From the NCBI GenBank assembly GCA_019119645.1, contig DWWR01000099.1, forward strand, positions 1-5,556: a stretch of 5,556 nucleotides of DNA. The letters are read 5' to 3'. Below the pieces are notes generated by a model. It saw nothing but the letters and a program-made list of their open reading frames with translations, was not told the DNA's origin and searched no databases. Shown piece after piece: positions 1 through 4,919 of this stretch (the first letter of the stretch is position 1; every line of letters begins with the position of its first letter). The DNA comes from Anaerobutyricum faecale (GTDB lineage: Bacteria > Bacillota > Clostridia > Lachnospirales > Lachnospiraceae). The translations under genes were made by a program, and so were the position numbers.

Positions 1-273
1 ATATATTCAGGCACGGTAAAAAGCAAGGAAGAAGATGGGTTCGCAAAGACAAAAGTATACTTCCCGGTTTATTTTGAGAATATCATGATGAATGCAGATG
101 GAACAGGATATGCAGATTTGAGCAATGCCAACATTCAAGGCAGTTCAGATTTAGGTTATTCCTGGTGGTCAACAGTCAGCGGCTATACAGATAAAGCAAA
201 AATGTTAAATGACCTTGTCACTGCTGATAAAGGGAATTATGATACGGCTGTGGTAGGAGATGATCTGCAATAA
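1..273 (+). CDS. C-terminal end of an unrecognised protein (5' truncated)
   Basis: The frame is open from the first base of the window to a TAA at 271-273, giving 90 residues with no start of its own; the real start lies upstream. An internal ATG pair at 85-90 has no ribosome binding site and is probably an internal methionine. The segment reads as a soluble, polar, Gly/Asp/Asn/Ser-rich domain with several aromatics (Y-S-W-W-S near residue 54) and no membrane segment or cysteine. That composition suits the folded extracellular end of a secreted or membrane-anchored protein, but this is inference and I do not recognise the family. The gene ends 22 bases before a strong hairpin that could serve as its terminator. 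Confidence 0.7.
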   Translation: MYSGTVKSKEEDGFAKTKVYFPVYFENIMMNADGTGYADLSNANIQGSSDLGYSWWSTVSGYTDKAKMLNDLVTADKGNYDTAVVGDDLQ

Positions 274-295
274 GATAATTTGTATAACGAAAGAA

Positions 296-327
296 AGGAA
301 CCCGCAGGTGAGTGCCTGCGGGTTCCT
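296..327. terminator. Intrinsic terminator between convergent genes
   Basis: A perfect 13-bp stem (AGGAACCCGCAGG at 296-308 pairing with CCTGCGGGTTCCT at 315-327) closes a 6-nt loop. On the - strand it is followed by TTCTTTCGTT, a U-rich tail, and it starts only 4 bases after the stop codon of the ATPase gene, so its main role is probably to end that transcript. On the + strand the following bases (AATGTTATTCTT) are less U-rich but could still stop transcription of the gene ending at 273. A bidirectional terminator is therefore likely. Confidence 0.85.
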
Positions 328-331
328 AATG

Positions 332-919
332 TTATTCTTCTTCCAGCTTCGGCAGAATGGTCCGCATGGATTCCTCGAATTCTTCATCGGAAGAATTATG
401 GAAAAGAATCAGGTCGTGCCCCGCATCCAGCCGTTCCAGAGGTTCCGGGATGGAAAAGTCAACGGTTTTGATATATTGATCCCAATGCCGAAGCTTCCAG
501 GTGTCGCGGTCAGAGTTCCGGGCGATCATTCTCTGATGACAGACTTTCGGGTCAGTGACTACCCAGATGATGACCAGCTTGGCATTCTTTTTTCTCAGTT
601 TTGTGCGGAAACGTTCCAGGGTCTCTTCATCGTGTACTTCTTTGGTGAACGGAGCGTTGATCAACACAATGTCATCATATTCCAGTGCCTCCACTCCGAT
701 ATCAACAATCGTCTCATATTCGTAGTCGCGGATATTATCCTCAAAAAACTTTGAACTGCGGTTGATTTCCTCACCGGCAGCCGCAAATACCCGATTGGAC
801 AGAGGGATCAGCGTGTCCTTGTCGAGGTAGACGACATGTTTTAAATTTTTAGCAAGTTGTTTGGAAATATAAGTCTTCCCACATGCAGGAGGGGAAGTAA
901 CAAGTATCATTTTTTTCAT
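332..919 (-). CDS. P-loop ATPase / small-molecule kinase-like protein (AAA_33 type)
   Basis: This is a cytoplasmic protein of 195 residues, a normal length for single-domain P-loop kinases of the AAA_33/zeta-toxin/nucleotide-kinase type. The N-terminus is a beta strand followed by a P-loop, S9-P-P-A-C-G-K-T16. The first position is Ser where the Walker A consensus has Ala or Gly, but the GKT end is intact. D33-K-D35 after the second strand sits where such kinases place a substrate or metal-binding acid. The strand at 83-88 (D-I-V-L-I-N) resembles Walker B. R130, R134 and R138 form a LID-like arginine cluster after the V-V-T-D-P strand. The substrate cannot be told from sequence; a toxin-like role is possible, but no antitoxin gene adjoins it. 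The gene converges on its left neighbour and diverges from the oxidoreductase on its right. ATG 919 is the conventional start, but the ribosome binding site is unusually far away (see 935-950). Confidence 0.85.
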   Translation of the reverse strand: MKKMILVTSPPACGKTYISKQLAKNLKHVVYLDKDTLIPLSNRVFAAAGEEINRSSKFFEDNIRDYEYETIVDIGVEALEYDDIVLINAPFTKEVHDEETLERFRTKLRKKNAKLVIIWVVTDPKVCHQRMIARNSDRDTWKLRHWDQYIKTVDFSIPEPLERLDAGHDLILFHNSSDEEFEESMRTILPKLEEE

Positions 920-934
920 GGCTTTTACGGCAGC

Positions 935-950
935 GATGCCGGCTCCTTTC
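935..950 (-). promoter_or_regulatory. Distant ribosome binding site of the ATPase gene; start uncertain
   Basis: On the - strand a strong GAAAGGAG lies at 950-943, but 23 bases separate it from ATG 919, far more than the usual 5-9. An in-frame ATC at 937-935 is exactly 5 bases downstream and would add six residues. A small hairpin (GGCA/TGCC, 940-929) lies between the site and the ATG and could shorten the effective distance. Either a rare ATC start or a structured leader is possible. Confidence 0.45.
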
Positions 951-1031
951 TATGATGTATAGTTTTGTTCCTTTCCATTTCGGAAAGAAAAAAGAATGTG
1001 AAAATCTTACCTTCCATCCTTTGACTTCTTA

Positions 1032-1060
1032 ATAGTAACATTGACGAAAATGTATTGCAA
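1032..1060 (-). promoter_or_regulatory. Candidate promoter of the ATPase gene
   Basis: Read on the - strand, TTGCAA (1060-1055) is followed by a 17-base spacer and TACTAT (1037-1032). Each matches the sigma-A consensus at 4 of 6 positions, and TGT directly before the -10 makes an extended -10 element. Transcription would start near 1025 and leave a leader of about 105 bases. This is a pattern match only. An alternative TATACA lies closer to the gene but has no convincing -35. Confidence 0.35.
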
Positions 1061-1289
1061 GAAAAAGGATAGGGAAAAGAATCCGTTGTCTGAATTTTTT
1101 TATGGGCAGGATGAACAAATGCTATCTTTGTTTTTTATGCATTACGACAAATTGGAACATTATCTAGAACATACTCTAGACGATGTTCCAATAAAGTGCT
1201 ATACTCAGTTCATCAAAAGATATCAGACGATGGAACCCCGGTTTTTGATTCCGGGGGGGGGAACCGGTGAAGACCGGGAAGAAGACTAA
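1041..1289 (+). CDS. Doubtful small ORF, possibly non-coding control region
   Basis: The frame is open for 82 residues from TTG 1041 (or ATG 1050) to TAA at 1287-1289. The product would be charged and aromatic-rich in its first two thirds, ending in Gly-Gly-Gly and an acidic tail. I recognise no domain. Against it: there is no ribosome binding site before either start, a 42-nt inverted repeat and a good promoter candidate lie inside it, a G9 run near its end would change the frame if its length varied, and both neighbouring genes need this space for their control signals. For it: 249 bases without a stop in an AT-rich stretch. It could be a small protein or a gene remnant, but I favour chance. 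Confidence 0.25.
   Translation: MTKMYCKKKDREKNPLSEFFYGQDEQMLSLFFMHYDKLEHYLEHTLDDVPIKCYTQFIKRYQTMEPRFLIPGGGTGEDREED
1151..1192. repeat. Interrupted inverted repeat, candidate operator of the oxidoreductase gene
   Basis: The two arms are ATTGGAACAT (1151-1160) and ATGTTCCAAT (1183-1192), a perfect 10-bp match. Inside them a 2-base mismatch (TA/CG) is followed by TCTAGA (1163-1168) and TCTAGA (1175-1180) around a 6-base centre. That gives 16 of 18 pairs over 42 bases. A third GAACAT half-site lies at 1167-1172. The right arm overlaps the -35 of the candidate promoter at 1177-1205, the usual place for a repressor site. It could instead act as an RNA hairpin if transcribed from upstream. There is no U-tract, so it is not a terminator. 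Confidence 0.6.
1177..1205 (+). promoter_or_regulatory. Candidate promoter of the oxidoreductase gene
   Basis: TAGACG (1177-1182, 4 of 6 matches to TTGACA) is followed by a 17-base spacer and TATACT (1200-1205, 5 of 6 matches to TATAAT). TGC directly before the -10 gives an extended -10 element. Transcription would start near 1212, leaving about 95 bases of leader before ATG 1308. The -35 lies inside the right half of the inverted repeat, so a protein bound there would block polymerase. Confidence 0.5.
1253..1261 (+). repeat. Run of nine G in the oxidoreductase leader
   Basis: Nine consecutive G lie 46 bases before ATG 1308. The run can pair with CCCCGG at 1236-1241 (6-bp stem, 9-base loop), while CCGGTT at 1238-1243 can alternatively pair with AACCGG at 1262-1267. 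Length changes in the tract would shift which pairing is favoured. No U-tract follows, so this is not an ordinary terminator. Such runs are also prone to sequencing error. Confidence 0.5.
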
Positions 1290-1294
1290 GAAAG

Positions 1295-2674
1295 GTGGAA
1301 AGGAAAAATGATGAGTTACAAAGAGGAGGGAGCGGCGTTTCAGCCCGGAACCATTGGAAGGCTTACTTTAAAGAACCGGCTGATCGTGCCGCGATGGTAG
1401 TCAACAGCAATCAGCCGGACGGAATGCCGACGGAGCGTTATATTCAATATCATGAGGAAAAGGCCAGAGGCGGCTGGGGCATGATCATTACCGAGGATTA
1501 TGCCATCACACCGACGGCAGGCGGATTCCGGGATCTGGCGGGCCTCTGGTCCGATGATCAGATTGAGGCCCACGCAAAATTTGTGGACCGGATCCATGCT
1601 TTGGATACGAAGATCTGCTGTCAGATTTATCACGCGGGAAGGCAGACCAACAGCGGAGTCAACGGGGTGCAGTGCATGGCGCCGTCACCGTACAAGGATC
1701 CGCCATCCTTTGAGACACCGCGGGAGATGACAAAAGAAGATATTCAGGAGATCATTCAGGCCTATGCCGACGCGGCCGTGCGGGCGAAAAAATGTGGATT
1801 CGACGCAGTGGAGATTCATGGAGCCCACGGTTATCTCATCAACCAGTTTAATTCTCCGTTTTCCAACAAGAGAAATGATGAGTATGGGGGAAGTACAGAA
1901 AACAGGGCAAGATTCGGCGTGGAAGTGATCCGTGCGGTGCGGGCAGCCGTGGGAGAAGATTATCCTGTTTTATTTAAACTGACCGTCAATGAATTTGTGG
2001 CGGGAGGACTGCAGGTGGCAGAAGGCCGCGAGCTGGCCCGGATTTTCTCCCGGGAGGACATCGACGCCATCACCATCAGCCAGGGCGTCAACGCCACGGA
2101 GTGGGGCGTTATCCAGCCGGGTGCCATTCCTCCGGCGGGATTCATCGATCATGTGAAAGCATGCAGAGATGTCATCAAGGGAATTCCGGTCATCGCCATC
2201 GGAAGAATCCTCAATTTTGACCTGGCCAACCATATTATCGAAGACGGAACCGCAGACTTTGTCTGTATGGGAAGGGCGTCCCTGGCGGACCCGCTGGCTC
2301 CGAAAAAATATCTGGAAGGACATAAAGAAGATATCCAGCTGTGTATCGGCTGTGTGCAGGGATGTCTTGGCAATCTGCGCCGGGGTGAGCCGATCCAGTG
2401 TATGGTGAACCCAAAGACCAACAAAGAGTTCCTGGCAGAGGAGACAGAGAAAAAGGCGGAAGAACCGAAACGGATCACCGTGGTGGGAGCCGGCGTTTCC
2501 GGTTGTGAGACAGCGATCACAGCTGCCAGAAAGGGACATAAGGTAACTGTTTACGAGAAGAGCGGCAAGATGGGCGGCCAGTGGAATCTGGCAGCGGTGC
2601 CTCCGGCAAAACAGGATTTTACTACTCTGACCATGTGGCGCAGGACTTCAAACACGTGTCCATTCTGGAGGTGA
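1295..2674 (+). CDS. Main open segment of the broken oxidoreductase: OYE barrel, 4Fe-4S motif, start of Rossmann domain
   Basis: A gene caller would report this frame from GTG 1295, but residues 1-33 of that reading are out of frame; genuine family sequence starts at ATG 1394. In the reconstructed numbering (M1 at 1308) the TIM barrel carries Y-H-A-G-R, H171-G-A-H174 (the His pair that binds the substrate carbonyl in this family) and N-K-R-N-D-E-Y-G-G-S. The iron-sulfur motif is C346-x2-C349-x3-C353-x11-C365, placed as in BaiCD and dienoyl-CoA reductase. G394-A-G-V-S-G399 opens the first nucleotide-binding fold, followed by E-K-S-G-K-M-G-G-Q-W and A-A-V-P-P-A-K-Q-D-F, close to the corresponding part of BaiCD as I remember it. 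After W444 the frame diverges into unrelated residues and stops at 2672-2674. FMN barrel and cluster look complete; the electron-input domain does not. Whether this piece is made or folds is unknown. Confidence 0.7.
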   Translation: MERKNDELQRGGSGVSARNHWKAYFKEPADRAAMVVNSNQPDGMPTERYIQYHEEKARGGWGMIITEDYAITPTAGGFRDLAGLWSDDQIEAHAKFVDRIHALDTKICCQIYHAGRQTNSGVNGVQCMAPSPYKDPPSFETPREMTKEDIQEIIQAYADAAVRAKKCGFDAVEIHGAHGYLINQFNSPFSNKRNDEYGGSTENRARFGVEVIRAVRAAVGEDYPVLFKLTVNEFVAGGLQVAEGRELARIFSREDIDAITISQGVNATEWGVIQPGAIPPAGFIDHVKACRDVIKGIPVIAIGRILNFDLANHIIEDGTADFVCMGRASLADPLAPKKYLEGHKEDIQLCIGCVQGCLGNLRRGEPIQCMVNPKTNKEFLAEETEKKAEEPKRITVVGAGVSGCETAITAARKGHKVTVYEKSGKMGGQWNLAAVPPAKQDFTTLTMWRRTSNTCPFWR

Positions 2675-2997
2675 GGGATGGCATTTCTCTGGATGGAGAA
2701 TATTCCAACAACTACTTCCTGTTCAAGATTCTGGACGAGTTTAAAGTGGACGTCCACACCAAGGCATTCTTCCAGAATTATGACGGTGAAACCGTGACAT
2801 ACAAGTACAAAGATAAAGAGTACGAGATTGATGATGTCTCAGATATTATTGTGGCAGTAGGTTCCTCCTCCAACCAGGATTTGTACGAGGCGCTGAAAGA
2901 TACCGGAATCAGAACGGTGCTGACGGGAGATGCCAAAGATGTGAAACAAGGCATCCGCAATATTGAGGAAAGCTACTATCTGGGATGGTCCTTATAA
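1308..2997 (+). pseudogene. Broken OYE-family NAD(P)H:flavin oxidoreductase (BaiCD/enoate reductase type)
   Basis: Intact relatives (BaiCD, BaiH, 2-enoate reductase, 2,4-dienoyl-CoA reductase) are cytoplasmic enzymes of about 640-670 residues. They use FMN, a 4Fe-4S cluster and FAD to reduce C=C bonds next to a carbonyl. Translation would begin at ATG 1308 or 1311, 9 bases after AAGGTGG. The first frame reads F-Q-P-G-T-I-G-R-L-T-L-K-N-R-L-I-V-P, a typical family N-terminus, but reaches TAG at 1398-1400. From ATG 1394 the family sequence continues in another frame (V-V-N-S-N-Q-P-D-G-M-P), so one base has been lost near 1392. A second break near 2629-2638 skips about 80 residues and changes frame again; the C-terminal part then runs to TAA at 2995-2997. 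About 560 residues remain of an estimated 640. A strong terminator follows. The first lesion could be a sequencing error; the second is hard to explain that way. Confidence 0.8.
2581..2997 (+). CDS. C-terminal open segment of the broken oxidoreductase
   Basis: This frame overlaps the end of the previous segment. The first 15 or so residues from ATG 2581 are an out-of-frame reading; family-like sequence begins around D-H-V-A-Q-D (from 2629) and K-H-V-S-I-L-E. That matches the second half of the second nucleotide-binding fold in enoate reductases, whose GxGxxG should precede it but is absent. V-S-D-I-I-V-A-V-G-S-S and T-G-D-A-K-D-V-K-Q-G-I are the usual closing strand and the FAD-contacting G-D motif of this disulfide-reductase-like domain. 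The end (E-E-S-Y-Y-L-G-W-S-L) is the normal family C-terminus. There is no ribosome binding site at 2581, so independent translation is unlikely. Confidence 0.65.
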   Translation: MESGSGASGKTGFYYSDHVAQDFKHVSILEVRDGISLDGEYSNNYFLFKILDEFKVDVHTKAFFQNYDGETVTYKYKDKEYEIDDVSDIIVAVGSSSNQDLYEALKDTGIRTVLTGDAKDVKQGIRNIEESYYLGWSL

Positions 2998-3040
2998 TAT
3001 AAAAAGAATCATGTAAACAATTGACATGAAAGCAGAATAC

Positions 3041-3092
3041 AGGGGCGAGCCGCACGGGCAGATGGGGGGACCGCGTGCGGCTCGCCCCTTTT
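3041..3092 (+). terminator. Intrinsic terminator after the oxidoreductase
   Basis: A perfect 15-bp GC-rich stem (GGGGCGAGCCGCACG at 3042-3056, CGTGCGGCTCGCCCC at 3074-3088) is extended by an A-T pair. It encloses a 17-base G-rich loop and is followed by TTTT. It lies 44 bases past the oxidoreductase stop and separates it from the TetR gene, which therefore needs its own promoter. Confidence 0.9.
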
Positions 3093-3098
3093 CGGCAC

Positions 3099-3127
3099 TT
3101 GCGCATAGCTTGAAGTTATGGTAGCAT
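3099..3127 (+). promoter_or_regulatory. Candidate promoter of the TetR gene
   Basis: TTGCGC (3099-3104), a 17-base spacer and TAGCAT (3122-3127) with TGG directly before the -10 (extended -10). Each hexamer matches the consensus at 4 of 6 positions. It sits just after the terminator, where a promoter for the regulator is needed. No obvious palindrome overlaps it. Confidence 0.35.
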
Positions 3128-3163
3128 TTTTAGAAAAGAAGAACGAGCATAAGGAGCAGAGAG

Positions 3164-3760
3164 ATGGGAAGAGACAATACGGAACTTACAGAGAACGGAA
3201 AAAAGACAAGAGATCTGATCTTCCAGACAGCAGTCAGGATCTTAAAGGAAGAGGGTTATGATAAGGTGACTGTGCGGAGAATCTGCAAGGAATCCAACAC
3301 GAGCAACGGCAGTTTCTATCATTTCTTTAAGAATAAAGATGAACTGATGGCTTACTATTACACCAGATCAGCCGATGATTTCCTGGCAGGGCAGGAAGAA
3401 ACCATGAAGAACGCGGATCTCTATCATCAGATGCTCATCTGTTACCGGTGGTATATCCGTTATACCGCAGACTTTGGCCTGGATTTCTGCATTAATTTTT
3501 TTAACTCCAACAACCGGGCCATCGATCCTATGTATATGTACAATGCCTTTTATGAAATCTCTAAAAAATGTCTTCACGAGAAGGCCGGTGAGATCAGGGA
3601 AGGTTATGAGGCAGATCAGATTGCCAAAGAGCTGTGCATCCTGGCCAAGGGAATCATTTTTGACTGGAGTTCCTCCAGAGGTTCCTATGACATCGAGGAA
3701 GTGGCGGAGCGGATGTTTTCCATCTATCTGAACGGAGTGATCCGTCGGGCGGATGAGTGA
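3164..3760 (+). CDS. TetR/AcrR-family transcriptional regulator
   Basis: The 198-residue length is standard for the family. ATG 3164 is preceded by AAGGAG with 7 bases spacing. Residues 15-61 form the TetR DNA-binding domain: helix 1 (T15-R-D-L-I-F-Q-T-A-V-R-I-L), the E-E-G-Y-D-K-V-T-V-R-R-I-C turn region, and the recognition helix in S44-N-T-S-N-G-S-F-Y-H-F-F55, followed by K-N-K-D-E-L, the family signature. The rest is the helical ligand-binding and dimer domain with several cysteines and aromatics; its ligand cannot be predicted. It is a cytoplasmic DNA-binding homodimer, usually a repressor released by a small molecule. The neighbouring oxidoreductase gene, which has a palindrome over its promoter, is its most likely target, though this is inference from position. 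The gene appears intact although its presumed target is broken. Confidence 0.93.
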   Translation: MGRDNTELTENGKKTRDLIFQTAVRILKEEGYDKVTVRRICKESNTSNGSFYHFFKNKDELMAYYYTRSADDFLAGQEETMKNADLYHQMLICYRWYIRYTADFGLDFCINFFNSNNRAIDPMYMYNAFYEISKKCLHEKAGEIREGYEADQIAKELCILAKGIIFDWSSSRGSYDIEEVAERMFSIYLNGVIRRADE

Positions 3761-3865
3761 TCCGTGCATGAATGAAACTGTTGTTATCCATCGGGAGACA
3801 GAGGCAGAACGCATAAAAAATACGGCTGTTAATGAAAAATCCGGATAAGAGAAGGAGGATCAGCT

Positions 3866-4099
3866 ATGGGATTATTCAAAAGAAAAACAGGCGGCAGGAA
3901 TACAGAAGTGAAGACCTATGATAAGGAGAATCAAAAACCAGTCTTAAAATGCAGCATCTGCAACGGCGAGCAGGTGGCAGCTTTTCAGGATATTCATACG
4001 GGAAAATGTGAGGAAGTCATGTTTATAAAAAATAAAGAAGATCTGGAACTGTTTCGGAAACAGTATGGCGTTGAGGGAGAAATTCCGAAAATTTACTGA
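3866..4099 (+). CDS. Small CxxC protein of unknown function
   Basis: This 77-residue protein has an excellent AAGGAGG 7 bases before ATG 3866, so it is very probably made. The N-terminus is basic (M-G-L-F-K-R-K). The core is K-C-S-I-C-N-G-E-Q-V-A-A-F-Q-D-I-H-T-G-K-C, with a CxxC pair (residues 30 and 33) and a third cysteine near residue 49. It then has E-E-V-M-F-I-K-N and a charged helix L-E-L-F-R-K-Q-Y-G. There is no signal peptide or membrane segment, so it is cytoplasmic. Cys and His could bind a metal, but two plus one cysteines do not make a standard zinc ribbon. I recall, unverified, similar Lachnospiraceae proteins carried under the name aspartate dehydrogenase; nothing here supports that. 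It lies 105 bases after the TetR gene in the same direction with no clear terminator between, so cotranscription is possible. Confidence 0.85.
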   Translation: MGLFKRKTGGRNTEVKTYDKENQKPVLKCSICNGEQVAAFQDIHTGKCEEVMFIKNKEDLELFRKQYGVEGEIPKIY

Positions 4100-4125
4100 G
4101 AGACGGCAGGCTGTGAGGTGCAATC

Positions 4126-4177
4126 TTCAGATTCATTAAGATTCTTTTCAGGAACCATTCAGATTTCTCTGAGATAA
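4126..4177 (+). promoter_or_regulatory. Phased direct repeats, candidate response-regulator binding site
   Basis: Four nonamers follow one another at steps of 10, 11 and 11 bases: TTCAGATTC (4126), TTAAGATTC (4136), TTCAGGAAC (4147) and TTCAGATTT (4158). A weaker fifth, CTGAGATAA, lies at 4169, again 11 bases on. OmpR/PhoB-family regulators characteristically bind direct repeats one helical turn apart just upstream of, or replacing, a -35. A response regulator of that family is encoded 750 bases downstream in the same direction, so autoregulation of the lipoprotein-regulator unit is the natural reading. The repeats are seen directly; the binding is inferred. Confidence 0.6.
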
Positions 4178-4178
4178 T
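4173..4178 (+). promoter_or_regulatory. Candidate -10 element of the lipoprotein-regulator operon
   Basis: GATAAT matches TATAAT at 5 of 6 positions. The bases 17 upstream (AGGAAC, 4150-4155) are a poor -35 and lie within the direct repeats, as expected for a promoter that needs an OmpR-type activator. The leader would be about 100 bases. Confidence 0.4.
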
Positions 4179-4284
4179 GAACACATCAAAGGAACATTGC
4201 TTTGAAATACACGAAAAAGAGTTTGGAGTAACCGCAGTGATATGGTGAAACAAAAACAGAACTCTTAAAAGAAAGGAGCAACTG

Positions 4285-4836
4285 ATGATGAAAAACAGAG
4301 AAATGAAGGGAACAATGAAAGGTTTAATGAAAAAAGGGCTGGTATTTGGTATGATAGGCGTGATGGCGTTCAGCATGATGGCCTGCAGCGGTCCGAAGAA
4401 AAAGAACGCCGGGAACAGCAGTCCCGCGTCTAAGACGGAATCCACGCAGAATAAAACAGGCAGTCAGTCCGGAACATCAGGCATAAAGCCTAAATCCGGC
4501 ACGACCAAATCCGGAAGCAAGGGAACAACAGCGGCCGCCGGAAAGAGCGGCAGCGAGAGTACCACAGCAGCATCGGAGAAGAAAGACAATAAGAGTGCAG
4601 CAGATGCCGGAAAAAACGGCGGTGGGAGCACAACGGCAGCTGCCGGAAATAGTTCCACGGCGAAAAAAGATTCCGGTAAAGCGGAGGTTTTCAGCAAGAA
4701 AAGTACAGAACAGAAAAAGCAGAACAAAACCTCTTCCAAAAAGAACAAAAAGAAAGCTAAAAAGGGTACAAAGTCCAAAAAGAGCACGAAAAGTACCAAA
4801 AAAACAACAGCCGGCACAAGTAGAACCAAAAGATAA
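4285..4836 (+). CDS. Secreted lipoprotein with low-complexity body and lysine-rich tail
   Basis: AAAGGAG lies 6 bases before ATG 4285. The 183-residue product has a lysine- and methionine-rich n-region, a hydrophobic stretch L19-V-F-G-M-I-G-V-M-A-F-S, and the lipobox M-M-A-C34. It should therefore be cut before C34, lipidated and held on the outer face of the membrane. The remaining 149 residues consist almost wholly of S, T, G, A, N, K, Q, D and E; I67, V135 and F136 are about the only larger hydrophobics. Imperfect repeats of a T-T-A-A-A-G-x-S type occur near 81-88 and 116-123, with S-T-T-A-A-S near 92-97. The last 46 residues hold 19 Lys and 2 Arg against one Glu. It is thus an unfolded, strongly cationic surface tether that could bind anionic wall polymers such as teichoic acids; that role is inference and I recognise no family. 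It precedes the response regulator gene by 83 bases with no terminator. Confidence 0.85.
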   Translation: MMKNREMKGTMKGLMKKGLVFGMIGVMAFSMMACSGPKKKNAGNSSPASKTESTQNKTGSQSGTSGIKPKSGTTKSGSKGTTAAAGKSGSESTTAASEKKDNKSAADAGKNGGGSTTAAAGNSSTAKKDSGKAEVFSKKSTEQKKQNKTSSKKNKKKAKKGTKSKKSTKSTKKTTAGTSRTKR

Positions 4837-4919
4837 AACAGTGAGCAATAAGGCATAAATGGACGGGCAGTGAGAAAAGGAACTGCACAGAAGATGTGAC
4901 GTATCTAAAGGAGCAAAAT

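Noticed and set aside
260..754. 164-residue open frame on the + strand
   Set aside because: It lies opposite the ATPase gene, begins across the terminator hairpin, has no ribosome binding site and shows no domain-like sequence, while the - strand frame has a clear P-loop.
971..987. Small inverted repeat CTTTCC/GGAAAG in the ATPase leader
   Set aside because: A 6-bp stem with a 5-base loop in a purine/pyrimidine-rich stretch is likely by chance and has no partner element that would make a switch.
1970..2539. Long open frame on the - strand inside the oxidoreductase
   Set aside because: It is a mirror of the GC-rich coding strand, with no start signal or recognisable motif; the + strand encodes the iron-sulfur and Rossmann motifs.
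3021..3026. TTGACA-like -35 after the oxidoreductase
   Set aside because: No -10 element lies 16-18 bases downstream; that position falls in the terminator stem.
3010..3028. Imperfect 19-bp palindrome (CATGT...ACATG) before the terminator
   Set aside because: It has 7 of 9 pairs but lies behind the oxidoreductase stop and ahead of a strong terminator, away from any promoter, and does not resemble the larger palindrome upstream.
3768..3848. 26-codon ORF between the TetR gene and the small CxxC gene
   Set aside because: It has no convincing ribosome binding site, is very short and has no recognisable feature; it may be chance.
4464..4856. Two long hydrophobic open frames opposite the lipoprotein gene
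   Set aside because: Poly-Phe/Leu/Val reading is the expected complement of Lys/Ala/Thr-rich codons, and there is no ribosome binding site.
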